From a virus: a stretch of 64,000 bases of DNA. The stretch covers positions 22,154-86,153 of IMG/VR virus record IMGVR_UViG_3300024289_000028; one strand, 5' to 3'. The translations under genes and the position numbers were made by a program. The notes under the pieces are model-generated. The model saw only the letters and a list, made by a program, of their open reading frames with translations, searched no databases and was not told the DNA's origin. This document shows positions 9,198 to 17,463 of this stretch, one piece after another (the stretch's first letter is position 1; each line of letters opens with the position of its first letter).

Positions 9198-10253
9198 TTA
9201 TCCTAATGTCAATGCATATTTGATTGCAATGTCGTTTGCTGTACCTTCAGAAACAGCACCAATGGTACCTGCCGGACTGGCCCAAACTAATCCGTCCCAA
9301 ATTTCTAAAGCCTTGGAGTCAGTATTATAACGAGTCATACCAACTTCTAGATAAGGTGCTACTGGTCTTTGTCCAGAAGTTCCTTTAGGTGGAACAAACG
9401 CATTTGTTCCTGTGATTTTAAAATACCCTGCACCAGATTGTACAAATTCAGTAACAGAATTTGAAACCGTATTTGTAATTACATTATCTCTAATAGAAAA
9501 ATTACCAACTCTTAACGCACCAGAGCCGTTTGGATCTAAAATTAAATCTTGCCCTGATGTTGTGGTGATTGTATTATCAAATATTGTTATGCTTCCAACA
9601 TCAAAAGTGTTTAAATTTAAAGTATTAGCATAAAAATTATTAGCATAGATATCTTTCCATCTATTTCCTGATGAACCGATATCATAAGTATTATCTGTTT
9701 CTGGTACTAGGTCGCTTTTAATACTAGCGTTAATTGTAACGGTATCGAATAAACTATCACCGATTACTAAATTGCCGCCAATTGTAACATTTCCTGTAGC
9801 ATTTATGTTTCCGCCAATTGTAACATTTCCTGTAATGTTTGCAGAACTTTGAATGTCAACTATTCCTGTTCCGTTAGGGCGTAATTCTAAATTTGAATTA
9901 GAAACGGTTGTTGAAATAGTGTTATTATTAAGTTCTAGATCATTAACAATTAGTCTAGAATGGTATGCTGTTGCCTCACCGCCTGATGCGGTAAAGCTAA
10001 TAGTCGGAAGTGTGCTGTTGATTGTGTTACCAGAAATGGTAAAGTTACCAATATCAAATTGATTAGTAACTTCTAAATCTGTTGTTCTGGTTGTACCTAC
10101 TACGTCTAGGGCGAATTGTGGATCAGCAGAGTTTATGCCAATCTTGGAGTTGACTACATCAAGATACAGAAGGTCGGTCTCAAAAGCCAAATTCACACCA
10201 TCTCTAATGAGATTGGCTTTTAAGAGCGGCCCGGAAATACGACCAATCGCCAT
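9198..10253 (-). CDS. Fibre-like virion protein (351 aa), paralogue of next gene upstream
   Basis: The reading frame is open to a GTG at 10271. The ATG at 10253 is preferred because AGGGGAG lies just upstream of it and the product then starts MAIGRISGPLLKANLIRDG, matching L-G-R-I-S-G-K-L-L-K-E-N-L in the 379-residue paralogue. Next comes an I-G-I-N-S-A-D-P-Q-F-A-L-D-V motif typical of phage fibre and neck-appendage proteins. Repeated short N-x-T-I-G-G-N strands suggest a beta-helical shaft. The C-terminus has G-x-S-G-Q-R-P-V followed by R-Y-N-T-D-S and a G-L-V-W segment, a module seen again in two neighbours. It is probably a trimeric fibre or whisker-type component, by family resemblance. 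Confidence 0.8.
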   Translation of the reverse strand: MAIGRISGPLLKANLIRDGVNLAFETDLLYLDVVNSKIGINSADPQFALDVVGTTRTTDLEVTNQFDIGNFTISGNTINSTLPTISFTASGGEATAYHSRLIVNDLELNNNTISTTVSNSNLELRPNGTGIVDIQSSANITGNVTIGGNINATGNVTIGGNLVIGDSLFDTVTINASIKSDLVPETDNTYDIGSSGNRWKDIYANNFYANTLNLNTFDVGSITIFDNTITTTSGQDLILDPNGSGALRVGNFSIRDNVITNTVSNSVTEFVQSGAGYFKITGTNAFVPPKGTSGQRPVAPYLEVGMTRYNTDSKALEIWDGLVWASPAGTIGAVSEGTANDIAIKYALTLG

Positions 10254-10369
10254 ACGCTCTCCCCTAGACACCGTGTTTCACGGATAACCACTTTTTCAGC
10301 TGTTCGCTCTATGCGGGTTTACCACAGGTTAATTTTACAAGAAAATTGGTCTTCTCTTGCAATTAGTAG

Positions 10370-10377
10370 TATTTAGT
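10370..10377 (-). promoter_or_regulatory. Late promoter -10-like box, ACTAAATA
   Basis: The minus strand reads ACTAAATA in the 136-nt gap between two fibre genes, about 117 nt upstream of the ATG at 10253. The leader between them includes a small inverted repeat, AATTTT-acaag-AAAATT. The TAAATA core matches the other late-promoter-like sites. The first two bases differ from the T4 consensus, and the leader is longer than usual. Confidence 0.45.
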
Positions 10378-10389
10378 CGTATAGGAAAA

Positions 10390-11529
10390 TTAACCCACTA
10401 CAAGGGCCCAAAGATTAGTAAGCTCTTCCATGATAGGTAATGTAACTACAACGCCACCACCAGTGGCTACGGTATAAACATTACCATCAAAACACTCTAA
10501 ATAACCTTTTTCGGTATTCCAGCGAGTGTCACCTTCTTCAATGTATGGACGCTGAGAATTATTACCTACAGGAACAACTACACCAGTATCTGTATTAAAT
10601 TTTGTCCATCCAGCGGCAGTTTGTGTAATAGTAATTGGGGTATTTTCTAAGTTTGTTATAACACCAGCGTTTATATTAATCTTTTCTAATGTTATATTCC
10701 CAGATGCTGAGTCAAGTACAAGATCGTCGTTGCTTTGAATTGTTGATATTGTATGTCCTGTTATTAGTGTTTGCCCACTAATAATTAAATTTGTTGTATT
10801 AATGCTTGTAACGCCCGGATCGTCATAAAACCAAAATTCTGCCCAGCGTTTGTTTGGTTTTCCAAGATCGTACAGGTTGTTATCTCCAGGAATAATACTT
10901 TGTGTAAAGTCCGGAGATACAACAACGGTATCAACAGCGTTATCGCCAATGGTTAGTGTACCGTTAAATTGTAAATTACCTGCGGCACTGATATTTCCTC
11001 CTACAGACAAATTATTATTAATATTAACACTTGACTGAAAATCAACTATTCCTGTTCCGTGAGGATCTAATATTAAACTTGTATTTGTAGTTGTAACATT
11101 AATGTAATTGTCTTTTAATTCTAATTTAGGATTTGTAACTTTTCCATATTCAACATACGGATTACTACCTTGAGGTTCAATAATAATAGGACCCACGGTA
11201 GAAGTTATTGAGCCTGTAGAATTAAAAACAATATTATCAAATGTAGCTGTGGTTCCGCTGGCTATAAAATTATCTGAAACTTTAGTTTTTCCAATAACTT
11301 CAAGTGCAAAATTTGGATTTTCTTTGTTAATACCAATCCTATTGTTATTAACATCAATATATAAAAGATCAGGATCGGTTGATGTATTTCTAAATGTAAG
11401 ATCTACACCGTTTCTTAAAAGATTTTCTTTTAATAATTTTCCACTAATTCGCCCTAGGGCAGAGGCAGGATTATATTCATCGCCACCAAACCCTTCGCTA
11501 AATCCACCATCTGAAATAATATCTGACAT
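10390..11529 (-). CDS. Fibre-like virion protein (379 aa)
   Basis: Paralogue of the 351-residue protein downstream. It shares L-G-R-I-S-G-K-L-L-K-E-N-L near the N-terminus and the I-G-I-N-K-E-N-P-N-F-A-L motif. A middle region of short beta repeats follows (G-N-I-S-A-A-G-N-L), then a C-terminal Q-R-P-Y-I-E-E-G-D-T-R-W-N-T module and a G-G-G-V-V-V tail. The first ~22 residues (MSDIISDGGFSEGFGG...) are an extension its partner lacks. The gene starts 2 nt beyond the stop of the 295-residue gene upstream, so the two are translationally linked. Function is assigned by motif and context only. Confidence 0.8.
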   Translation of the reverse strand: MSDIISDGGFSEGFGGDEYNPASALGRISGKLLKENLLRNGVDLTFRNTSTDPDLLYIDVNNNRIGINKENPNFALEVIGKTKVSDNFIASGTTATFDNIVFNSTGSITSTVGPIIIEPQGSNPYVEYGKVTNPKLELKDNYINVTTTNTSLILDPHGTGIVDFQSSVNINNNLSVGGNISAAGNLQFNGTLTIGDNAVDTVVVSPDFTQSIIPGDNNLYDLGKPNKRWAEFWFYDDPGVTSINTTNLIISGQTLITGHTISTIQSNDDLVLDSASGNITLEKININAGVITNLENTPITITQTAAGWTKFNTDTGVVVPVGNNSQRPYIEEGDTRWNTEKGYLECFDGNVYTVATGGGVVVTLPIMEELTNLWALVVG

Positions 11530-11531
11530 AA

Positions 11532-12419
11532 TTAATCAGTTCCAAACATTTCTAATACATTAACTCGAACATTAGCATTAACCGTTGATGTTATTGTAAT
11601 TTCTATACTTCCAGCAACATAATTTCCATCAAATGTTGCCAACGGGGTTGCTCCAGTATAAATTAATCCATAAGCCGTTACATAAACATTACCACTTAAC
11701 TGATCGTAGATAGCCAATAAATCATTTGCTTGCGAGGCATATGGACTAAAAGATTCAACAAATACTACTAATTTAACTGCTCGAATGTATCTTCCATTGC
11801 TGCTGTATATACTAGTTTCAATTCCAGAATTTACCGTTTGATATTCGCTAGAGATACTAATTGAGGAATCTAAATTTAATCTTCCAGAGGTATCTAATGC
11901 AAACGTATGTCCGTTGTTTGCAAGCTCTACACTTTGTCCTGAGCTAGAAATTGTAATAGAGTCTGAAACAGCATTAGTTGTTATACTAACTCCGGTTCCG
12001 GCTATTAAAGTTAATGTATCGGTTGAGCTGTCAGCAGAAACGGTGGATTGTCCTGATACTGCTATGTATTTGAAGCTGTCAGTGGTGCTGCCCCCGCCAC
12101 CGACAAGATAACTTTCTGCAAGGCTTGACGGAAATGTCACTGAAACATTTTTGCCGCCTACTGGAAAATTAACTAAAGAATTATTGTTAGATGAAGATAC
12201 AATCGTATCTCGTGTTAGACTAGAAGTGATTGTAAAATAAGTACCGCGACCTACTTCCCAATTACCTGCATTATCTATAATAAGATAATAAGTTTCGTTT
12301 CCGTCACCGATAGCATCATTAAAACTCTGAAAACCAGGATAAGTTGTGGTCAAGATGAAATCACCCGTTCCTGTGCTATGTGAACGAACTTTAACTCTAT
12401 CTGCTAAAACAAAAGCCAT
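11532..12419 (-). CDS. Virion-associated protein (295 aa), fibre-like
   Basis: Residues 1-120 include an N-terminal V-K-V-R-S-H-S-T-G-T-G-D-F motif followed by Y-Y-L-I-I-D-N-A-G-N-W-E-V-G-R-G-T. This pattern is common in phage tail proteins that sit ahead of fibre shafts. The middle is Ser/Thr-rich beta-type sequence, and the C-terminal ~90 residues look like a compact beta-domain. There is no transmembrane segment. The start codon is preceded by GGAGCGGAGA and by a late-promoter-like box only 29 nt away. It heads the set of two IGRISG-type fibre genes downstream. Exact role unknown. Confidence 0.75.
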   Translation of the reverse strand: MAFVLADRVKVRSHSTGTGDFILTTTYPGFQSFNDAIGDGNETYYLIIDNAGNWEVGRGTYFTITSSLTRDTIVSSSNNNSLVNFPVGGKNVSVTFPSSLAESYLVGGGGSTTDSFKYIAVSGQSTVSADSSTDTLTLIAGTGVSITTNAVSDSITISSSGQSVELANNGHTFALDTSGRLNLDSSISISSEYQTVNSGIETSIYSSNGRYIRAVKLVVFVESFSPYASQANDLLAIYDQLSGNVYVTAYGLIYTGATPLATFDGNYVAGSIEITITSTVNANVRVNVLEMFGTD

Positions 12420-12447
12420 TTACGTATCTCCGCTCCATTGATACGTA

Positions 12448-12455
12448 TATTTAAC
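12448..12455 (-). promoter_or_regulatory. Late promoter -10-like box, GTTAAATA
   Basis: The minus strand reads GTTAAATA 29 nt upstream of the ATG of the 295-residue gene, in the short gap after the 166-residue gene. Core and distance fit a T4-type late promoter. The second base departs from consensus. Confidence 0.45.
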
Positions 12456-12465
12456 CGTTTTAATA

Positions 12466-12966
12466 TTAGTTTGCGAAACCGAAATATATGGTTATTGACT
12501 TATCTAATGGTACTGCACTAGTAAACACAATATAAGCATCTCCTGAACCCAAGTGATTATAGGATATATTGTAGTTTGTTACCGAAATTTGAATTACGTT
12601 TTCAACTAGGACAATAATATTATCATCGGCTGCAGGAATAGAATACAGCGGGCCAAATGTTGTTTCAATATCGTCGCCTGGTCCTAACGTTTGTTTGTAT
12701 ATTGATGTTGCGCCCGGCGCTCTAACTACTTCCCAAACGCCGCTAATTAATGCTTCTATAGAATTTGTGTCTGTGTTATATCTAATAAATCCGTCAGCTC
12801 CTTCCGGATTTCTTACACTAGATGTTTGCGGTCTTTGAGCTTCTGTTCCTTTAGGAAGTCTAAGACCACCGGTTAGATCCATAACTGCACGACCATAGTG
12901 ATTAGTAAACAAAGTGTTATCACTAGGACTATATTTGCTAATAGTTTTTTGTTTAAGAAATCTCAT
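12466..12966 (-). CDS. Virion-associated protein with fibre-type QRP module (166 aa)
   Basis: Starts MRFLKQKTISKYSPSDN. The start ATG overlaps the stop of the upstream 122-residue gene (ATGA), so translation is coupled. Residues ~32-80 carry L-P-K-G-T-E-A-Q-R-P and G-F-I-R-Y-N-T-D-T-N-S-I-E, the same module found at the C-terminal end of the two IGRISG fibre proteins. The remaining C-terminal half is beta-rich with no further known motif. Probably a short fibre or collar component. Related modules occur in many phage tail-fibre and host-specificity proteins. Confidence 0.75.
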   Translation of the reverse strand: MRFLKQKTISKYSPSDNTLFTNHYGRAVMDLTGGLRLPKGTEAQRPQTSSVRNPEGADGFIRYNTDTNSIEALISGVWEVVRAPGATSIYKQTLGPGDDIETTFGPLYSIPAADDNIIVLVENVIQISVTNYNISYNHLGSGDAYIVFTSAVPLDKSITIYFGFAN

Positions 12967-13331
12967 ACTGCCAATGTGCTCACGGTTATACTTAATAGAT
13001 TTGCTGCGCTTGCAGTCATTCTAATTGTATCTCCTGCATCTAGAACAATTTTTTCATCGCTGAAAAATACGGTTTCTCCTGCAGGTATAATTAAATTTTT
13101 AACAATTGTATTAGTATCAGAAGCACTACCGCCACCTGCACATAAATTAATTGTTATTGTAGAACTATTGACGGTTTCGTCTGTTAAATTTGGAGTCCCT
13201 GTGTTGCAGATGATAATCGATGTAACTGCATTTTCTTGTCCTAATACAGGACCTGCAATTGGAGCCCCAGTTGTACTACTGGTGTATACTAGTGTATCGC
13301 TAGTTGTTGTTAGTCTGGTGCTATATATCAT
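12963..13331 (-). CDS. Small beta-rich virion protein (122 aa)
   Basis: A 122-residue Ser/Thr-rich protein beginning MIYSTRLTTTSDTLVYTSS. It has an I-I-I-C-N-T-G turn, an L-I-I-P-A-G-E-T-V-F-F strand pair and a K-I-V-L-D-A-G-D-T-I-R-M strand, consistent with a single beta-sandwich. It resembles the 110-residue protein at 8858-9190 in length and strand order. AAGAGATAG upstream of the ATG can serve as a ribosome-binding site. Its stop overlaps the next start. Virion role inferred from the operon. Confidence 0.7.
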   Translation of the reverse strand: MIYSTRLTTTSDTLVYTSSTTGAPIAGPVLGQENAVTSIIICNTGTPNLTDETVNSSTITINLCAGGGSASDTNTIVKNLIIPAGETVFFSDEKIVLDAGDTIRMTASAANLLSITVSTLAV

Positions 13332-13344
13332 GTTTTTCTATCTC

Positions 13345-14361
13345 TTAAAATATTACGCTGTATAAAAAGGCTTTTCTTTTACTTATTAATTCGTCTGTGG
13401 TAGATGTATTAACAAAATATAAACCTGTTTTACCTGTTCCAATTGTTCCGCCGTATAGCAATGTAGCATTATCAACCGAAGCTGGTGTTACTCCGTTGTC
13501 GTCTAATTGCAACGCATAGGTAATTTCAACTTTACCTGTGCTGTTTGTTTCTAATTTAATATTACCACTTGAACTTGTAGTTTGAATAACAGCGGCATCT
13601 GCTGTACCAAATGGTGCTCCCGGGGCGGCGTCTTCAGTAAAGAAATTTAAACCCGCAAAGCGAATTTGTGATCTAGAAAATGCTGCAACTTCAAAATCGT
13701 CTACTAAAATAGAAACTAAACTTTCGCTCGGCTGTGAAATATAAGGTCCGATAGAATTTGATAATGATAAAGAAGGTATCAACGGATCATTAGCATCAAA
13801 TGCTACAACACGAGTATCATCTCTTCTTAATTGATATGTTGGATTATTCAAAATTGCATAATCAACATAATCTTTATTTGGAATGTCATCTGGATCGGTA
13901 ACTTGTAAACGATAGTTGTCAGTACCTAATACTTTAACAACTCCTGTTCCAAATCCAATTAATGTTAAATCGCCATCATCAGTGTCAGCGTTAGTTAAAA
14001 CTTCTTTAAGTCTTAACCTGCTATCATTGTAATCATATCCACTTTCGGGTGTTCCGTTACCAATGTTCCAGGTATCATCATTTTCGTCATAGATAATAGC
14101 AGTTTTGTTTTCTGTACCTCTATCAACTTCCATGCCTGAATAGCGCAGGGTCACCCCTGCGCCAGTTTCACCATAGTTTAATGTGATCAAATTATCCTGA
14201 ACCTGCAAGTTTTCTGCAGATACGGTTAATGTATCTCCGTCTACTACTAGGTTTCCAGTGACCCTAACTTCTCCCACACCCGGTCCGGTATTTAAAGTTA
14301 CCTTCCCACCAGTTTTGGTTTTTATATTATAGTCACCGTTGACTTGGATATATTGACCCAT
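13345..14361 (-). CDS. Fibre-like virion protein (338 aa)
   Basis: The N-terminal ~80 residues (MGQYIQVNGDYNIKTKTGG...) include G-N-L-V-V-D-G-D-T-L-T-V-S followed by L-Q-V-Q-D-N-L-I-T-L. This G-N-L-V-V-x-G-x-T-x-T module recurs in two of the plus-strand fibre proteins (59742-61571 and 61592-63715). The region after it has the T-A-I-I-Y-D-E-N-D-D-T-W pattern of a trimerising beta-structure, and the C-terminus contains K-T-G-L-Y-F-V-N. The ATG follows AGGAAGT. Likely part of a fibre or whisker. No enzymatic motif is seen. Confidence 0.8.
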   Translation of the reverse strand: MGQYIQVNGDYNIKTKTGGKVTLNTGPGVGEVRVTGNLVVDGDTLTVSAENLQVQDNLITLNYGETGAGVTLRYSGMEVDRGTENKTAIIYDENDDTWNIGNGTPESGYDYNDSRLRLKEVLTNADTDDGDLTLIGFGTGVVKVLGTDNYRLQVTDPDDIPNKDYVDYAILNNPTYQLRRDDTRVVAFDANDPLIPSLSLSNSIGPYISQPSESLVSILVDDFEVAAFSRSQIRFAGLNFFTEDAAPGAPFGTADAAVIQTTSSSGNIKLETNSTGKVEITYALQLDDNGVTPASVDNATLLYGGTIGTGKTGLYFVNTSTTDELISKRKAFLYSVIF

Positions 14362-14377
14362 GAATACTTCCTAAAAA

Positions 14378-14761
14378 TTAAACTGCTGTTAGAACAATAT
14401 AATCTGCAGATGAATCAGACTCTAAGTACCATGTATAACGATTGCCGCTAAAGTCTGTAAAAATACGCTTAGTAATTTTTGCGCAATTTACTAGGTTAGC
14501 ATCTAACATTCCAGATGTTGAACCAGTGATTTGCATTTCACCGCCTGCACTTGGTGTTCCGTTTGTTAAAACACAAGTATAGATAGTTGTTGGGGAACCT
14601 CTTCTAGCAACAACAAAAGTTTTTGCACCACGTTGTTTAATGATGATTCCGTCTGTTCTTAATGAGCTACCGTCATGAAATTTTACGGTAATACCAGTAT
14701 CGCTAACTGGTGTGTTAATTACGTCAGTACCTCTGACATCTTTTCTTAATGGACGTCCCAT
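14378..14761 (-). CDS. Small virion protein (127 aa)
   Basis: Starts MGRPLRKDVRGTDV, an N-terminus I associate with small virion proteins of marine T4-like phages next to the capsid genes. Predominantly beta-type, with one Cys pair spaced across the middle (Y-T-C-V-L and V-N-C-A-K) and a C-terminal Y-T-W-Y-L-E-S segment. No signal peptide. The ATG has AAAGGAG 5-10 nt upstream and a late-promoter-like box 68 nt upstream. It is the first gene of the appendage cluster downstream of gp23. A head-decoration or neck role is possible but not shown. Confidence 0.75.
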   Translation of the reverse strand: MGRPLRKDVRGTDVINTPVSDTGITVKFHDGSSLRTDGIIIKQRGAKTFVVARRGSPTTIYTCVLTNGTPSAGGEMQITGSTSGMLDANLVNCAKITKRIFTDFSGNRYTWYLESDSSADYIVLTAV

Positions 14762-14828
14762 TTGTTTTCTCCTTTGAATGACGTTCTGGGTCTACGCGGT
14801 GGGTACCGCATAAATCATTACGATACTT

Positions 14829-14836
14829 TATTTATC
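14829..14836 (-). promoter_or_regulatory. Late promoter -10-like box, GATAAATA
   Basis: The minus strand reads GATAAATA, seven of eight bases of the T4 late consensus. It overlaps the stop codon of the 88-95-residue gene and lies 68 nt upstream of the MGRPLR start at 14761. It probably drives the appendage gene cluster down to at least 10.4 kb. Confidence 0.65.
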
Positions 14837-15101
14837 AGCGACCAAGTAATGCCATTAGCTCTAATTTTTCTACTAATTCGATTACTCTGTTAATTTCGTC
14901 TATTTCTGCTTGCGCTCTTTCTAAATATTGTCTTTGATGCGTTTGTCTATAGTGTACTCCAGCAATTGCAAAATTTTGTATGTGATTTTCTATAATTTGT
15001 TCGATTCGATTAACATCATGAGTAAACATAGGAAAACGACTACGCCATGCTTGAATATGCTTGCGTAGTAAAGAAAAATCTTTTTCTCCTTCAATTCGCA
15101 T
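14835..15101 (-). CDS. Small alpha-helical protein, function unknown (88 aa)
   Basis: The reading frame is open back to a TTG at 15122, but that TTG lies inside the terminator stem, so the ATG at 15101 (MRIEGEKDFSLLRKHIQAW) is the likelier start. The product is charged and almost wholly helical, with an E-I-D-E-I-N-R-V-I-E-L-V-E-K-L coiled-coil-like C-terminal half and no membrane segment. It lies between gp23 and the appendage cluster, downstream of the hairpin terminator, so it may rely on readthrough. No clear ribosome-binding site is visible. I do not recognise the family. Confidence 0.55.
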   Translation of the reverse strand: MRIEGEKDFSLLRKHIQAWRSRFPMFTHDVNRIEQIIENHIQNFAIAGVHYRQTHQRQYLERAQAEIDEINRVIELVEKLELMALLGR

Positions 15102-15120
15102 ACCAATATTTAAGTCAAAC

Positions 15121-15144
15121 AAAAAGCCCCTTGCGGGGCTTTTT
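15121..15144. terminator. Bidirectional-type hairpin terminator after gp23
   Basis: A perfect 10-bp stem, AAAAAGCCCC / GGGGCTTTTT, encloses TTGC (GCAA, a GNRA tetraloop, on the minus strand). A- and T-runs flank it, so it can act on either strand. It lies 25 nt past the gp23 stop, fitting termination of the abundant capsid transcript. Confidence 0.85.
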
Positions 15145-15169
15145 GAATTTCGCTTATGAAATTTACTAA

Positions 15170-16339
15170 TTAAGCAAACTTCAAGTTAGCTGTTGTAACA
15201 GCAACTTTAGCTAGGTAGTCAGCTGCATTACCTAGAGAAGAAGCTGTGTTAGTTAGTTCTACATAACCATAACGTGTCATGAAGCTAACTACTGGTTCAA
15301 ATGTTGATGGATCCAATACAACACCGCTGCTCATCAATGGAATGTATGGGCAGTAGAATGCTGGAGCATCAGATTCGCTAGAACCTTTGTAACCAATTAG
15401 AACGTCATCGCTTGTAGCGTATGTGTTAACAAACACTCTCATTGCGCCGTTCAATGTACCAACAAACTTAGTGTTTGTAGGTGCTTCGAATGTACCTTCT
15501 GTTGTTCTTGCGAAAGCAGAAGTTGTAGCACTTTGTAGAAGTGTCAATGTTGTTGGGCTAACAACTGCATAGTTACCAGCACCACGACGTGTACGCTGAG
15601 CGATTAGGTTAGAAGCACGGTTGATTTGAACAGCTAGAGCAGCGTGTTCGTCACCAACGAATGTAGCAGTACCAGAAACGCTGTTTTGATCGTATGTTAA
15701 TACGGTACCAGCTAGGCTGTTTAAGCTACCAATAACTTCTTGATCAATCTCAGCAGTAATTTCTTGTGCCAATGCGGCCATGATTTCTGCTTCGATATCA
15801 ATACCTTGTTGAGCTTGTGCATCTTGTGCAGCTTCGAAAGTCCAGCGAGCTGATAACTTACGAGTTTTAGCTTCAACGGTTTGTTTCAAGATTTGAATGC
15901 TTAGTCTGTTACCAGCTACGCCTTCAAGAGCTGCTGTAGAAGCTGCCTTGTCGTTAGCTGCACCAGAATAGCCTTCAGCAATCTTGAATGGGCTTAGTGC
16001 TTCGTCACCGGCTGTAATATCAGTACCACTTGTGCTGTTAAAGCTATCTGCATAGCGAACACGCAATGTGTGGATCTGACCAACTGGTCCAGTCATAGGC
16101 TGTACGCCTACCAACTCGTTAGCAATAACGGTTGGCATAACACGTCTGATTACTGGAAGAATGACGCGATTTAGTGTTGCAACGTTACCGGCGGAAGTAG
16201 CACCAGCTGTAGCACTTTCTGCTAGATACTTGCGAGTATTTTCTAGAGTAGTTGCCATAACGGTACGCTTGTTACCTTGTAGGCCTTCTAATAGTGCCTC
16301 TTTGGTTTCCGACCAGCGTGACTCGAGTAGTTGTGACAT
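15170..16339 (-). CDS. 23: Major capsid protein gp23
   Basis: The gene follows scaffold gp22 and protease gp21 in the standard T4 order. The 389-residue product has the gp23 signature regions: L-P-V-I-R-R-V-M-P near residue 60, M-T-G-P-V-G-Q-I-H-T-L-R-V-R-Y near 85, R-W-T-F-E-A-A-Q-D and an I-D-Q-E-V segment, R-T-R-R-G-A-G-N-Y, and V-S-F-M-T-R-Y-G-Y near the C-terminus. T4 gp23 is 521 residues, so this is a compact version missing about 130 residues, probably mostly from the insertion domain. An L-A-E/S sequence at residues 39-42 is a candidate gp21 cleavage site that would remove the N-terminal propeptide. A strong AAGGAGA precedes the ATG, as expected for the most abundant virion protein. 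Confidence 0.95.
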   Translation of the reverse strand: MSQLLESRWSETKEALLEGLQGNKRTVMATTLENTRKYLAESATAGATSAGNVATLNRVILPVIRRVMPTVIANELVGVQPMTGPVGQIHTLRVRYADSFNSTSGTDITAGDEALSPFKIAEGYSGAANDKAASTAALEGVAGNRLSIQILKQTVEAKTRKLSARWTFEAAQDAQAQQGIDIEAEIMAALAQEITAEIDQEVIGSLNSLAGTVLTYDQNSVSGTATFVGDEHAALAVQINRASNLIAQRTRRGAGNYAVVSPTTLTLLQSATTSAFARTTEGTFEAPTNTKFVGTLNGAMRVFVNTYATSDDVLIGYKGSSESDAPAFYCPYIPLMSSGVVLDPSTFEPVVSFMTRYGYVELTNTASSLGNAADYLAKVAVTTANLKFA

Positions 16340-16349
16340 ATAGTTCTCC

Positions 16350-17447
16350 TTAAACTTTTAGTCCCGCAAGCCTGCGGATGTCAAATATTTCAGCGGTTTT
16401 CTCTTCGCTTCCGCTGATTGATTGTGCCTTTTCTTTATTGCCTGTAACTTCTTTAGCCTCTGTGAGTGCTTTCTTCGCCGGTGCTCCACCATCCATAACG
16501 GCTGGTAGATACTTGTCGAAAGCTCCATGTAATTTCTCAGTTTGAACTGATTCTAGTAGTTCGCGCATAACTTCTCGCTTATCACCTGATAATGGGCCAA
16601 GCAATTCGCTCATAACGTCCTTGCGTTTAGCTTCATTAACGATTTTAGCAATTTGTGCTTCTTTGCTCTCTACTAGTTTTTGTGATTCTGCAACAACTTT
16701 AGCTGCTTCTTCAACTTCTTTAGTTTTTTGTTCAACAACTTTTAGAAGTTTAGCTGTCTCTGATTTCTCATTGAGATAGCTCGTTGCAAATTCGCTAGCA
16801 AAACTTTCAAAAATTCTGCGACCAAAGTCATTCTTGCGGGCTGCTTCGATGTCTTCACGTAACTGAGTCATTTCAGAACGTAGGCCTTTGCTTACGGTTT
16901 CTTCAATGATTTTAGCTGAACGTGCAATAAATTCCTTGCGAACTTGTTCAAACTTAGCCTTGCTTTCGCGGACTAGTTTAACTTTAGTTTCTGCAAGATC
17001 TTTCTTATCTTGATGGAATTCTGCAATTTCCTTTGCTAGAGCATCAACGATAAATGATTCTAATTTAGAGACATTTTCTGCAACTGACTTGCGATCTGCG
17101 TGTAGTTCTGACACTTCCTTTTGTAGATTGTTAAAAATAAATGACTCAAATGCTTTCGCATCAGTAGTCATTTTCTTAACGTACTTGGCTTTAGCTTCAA
17201 TCAATCCTTGACGATCTTCTGCAAGTTCTGATAACTCAGCTTGTAAACGATCAACTAACATCGATTCAACGGCTTCAACCATTGCGGACTTGTCATGCTC
17301 ATATTTTTGAGCAAACTCTTCACGTAGTGCAGCAGTGACTTGTTCACGGTTTTCTTGAATTCTGCTATCCCAAGCAGCTTCAATTTCCGATTTAATTTCT
17401 TCGGAAATCACATTGTTCTCAAACAATTGTTTTACGATATCTAGCAT
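16350..17447 (-). CDS. 22: Prohead core scaffold gp22
   Basis: A 365-residue highly charged protein, nearly all predicted helix and coiled coil (long Lys/Glu/Ala heptads from residue ~15 to ~300). It lies directly upstream of gp23 and downstream of gp21, the T4 position of the scaffold. It starts MLDIVKQLFENNVISEEIK and ends D-I-R-R-L-A-G-L-K-V. The M-S-E-L-L-G-P-L-S-G-D-K-R-E-V-M segment near residue 280 is typical of the gp22 C-terminal region. T4 gp22 is 269 residues, and the extra length is coiled coil with repeated A-E-x-H/L-x-D-R/K units. It should be degraded by gp21 during head maturation. Only 10 nt separate it from gp23. Confidence 0.92.
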   Translation of the reverse strand: MLDIVKQLFENNVISEEIKSEIEAAWDSRIQENREQVTAALREEFAQKYEHDKSAMVEAVESMLVDRLQAELSELAEDRQGLIEAKAKYVKKMTTDAKAFESFIFNNLQKEVSELHADRKSVAENVSKLESFIVDALAKEIAEFHQDKKDLAETKVKLVRESKAKFEQVRKEFIARSAKIIEETVSKGLRSEMTQLREDIEAARKNDFGRRIFESFASEFATSYLNEKSETAKLLKVVEQKTKEVEEAAKVVAESQKLVESKEAQIAKIVNEAKRKDVMSELLGPLSGDKREVMRELLESVQTEKLHGAFDKYLPAVMDGGAPAKKALTEAKEVTGNKEKAQSISGSEEKTAEIFDIRRLAGLKV

Positions 17448-17463
17448 GTGATTCTCCTACTGG

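Noticed and set aside
15102-15122. TTG start that lengthens the small gene after gp23
   Set aside because: It lies within the terminator stem. The ATG at 15101 is more likely.
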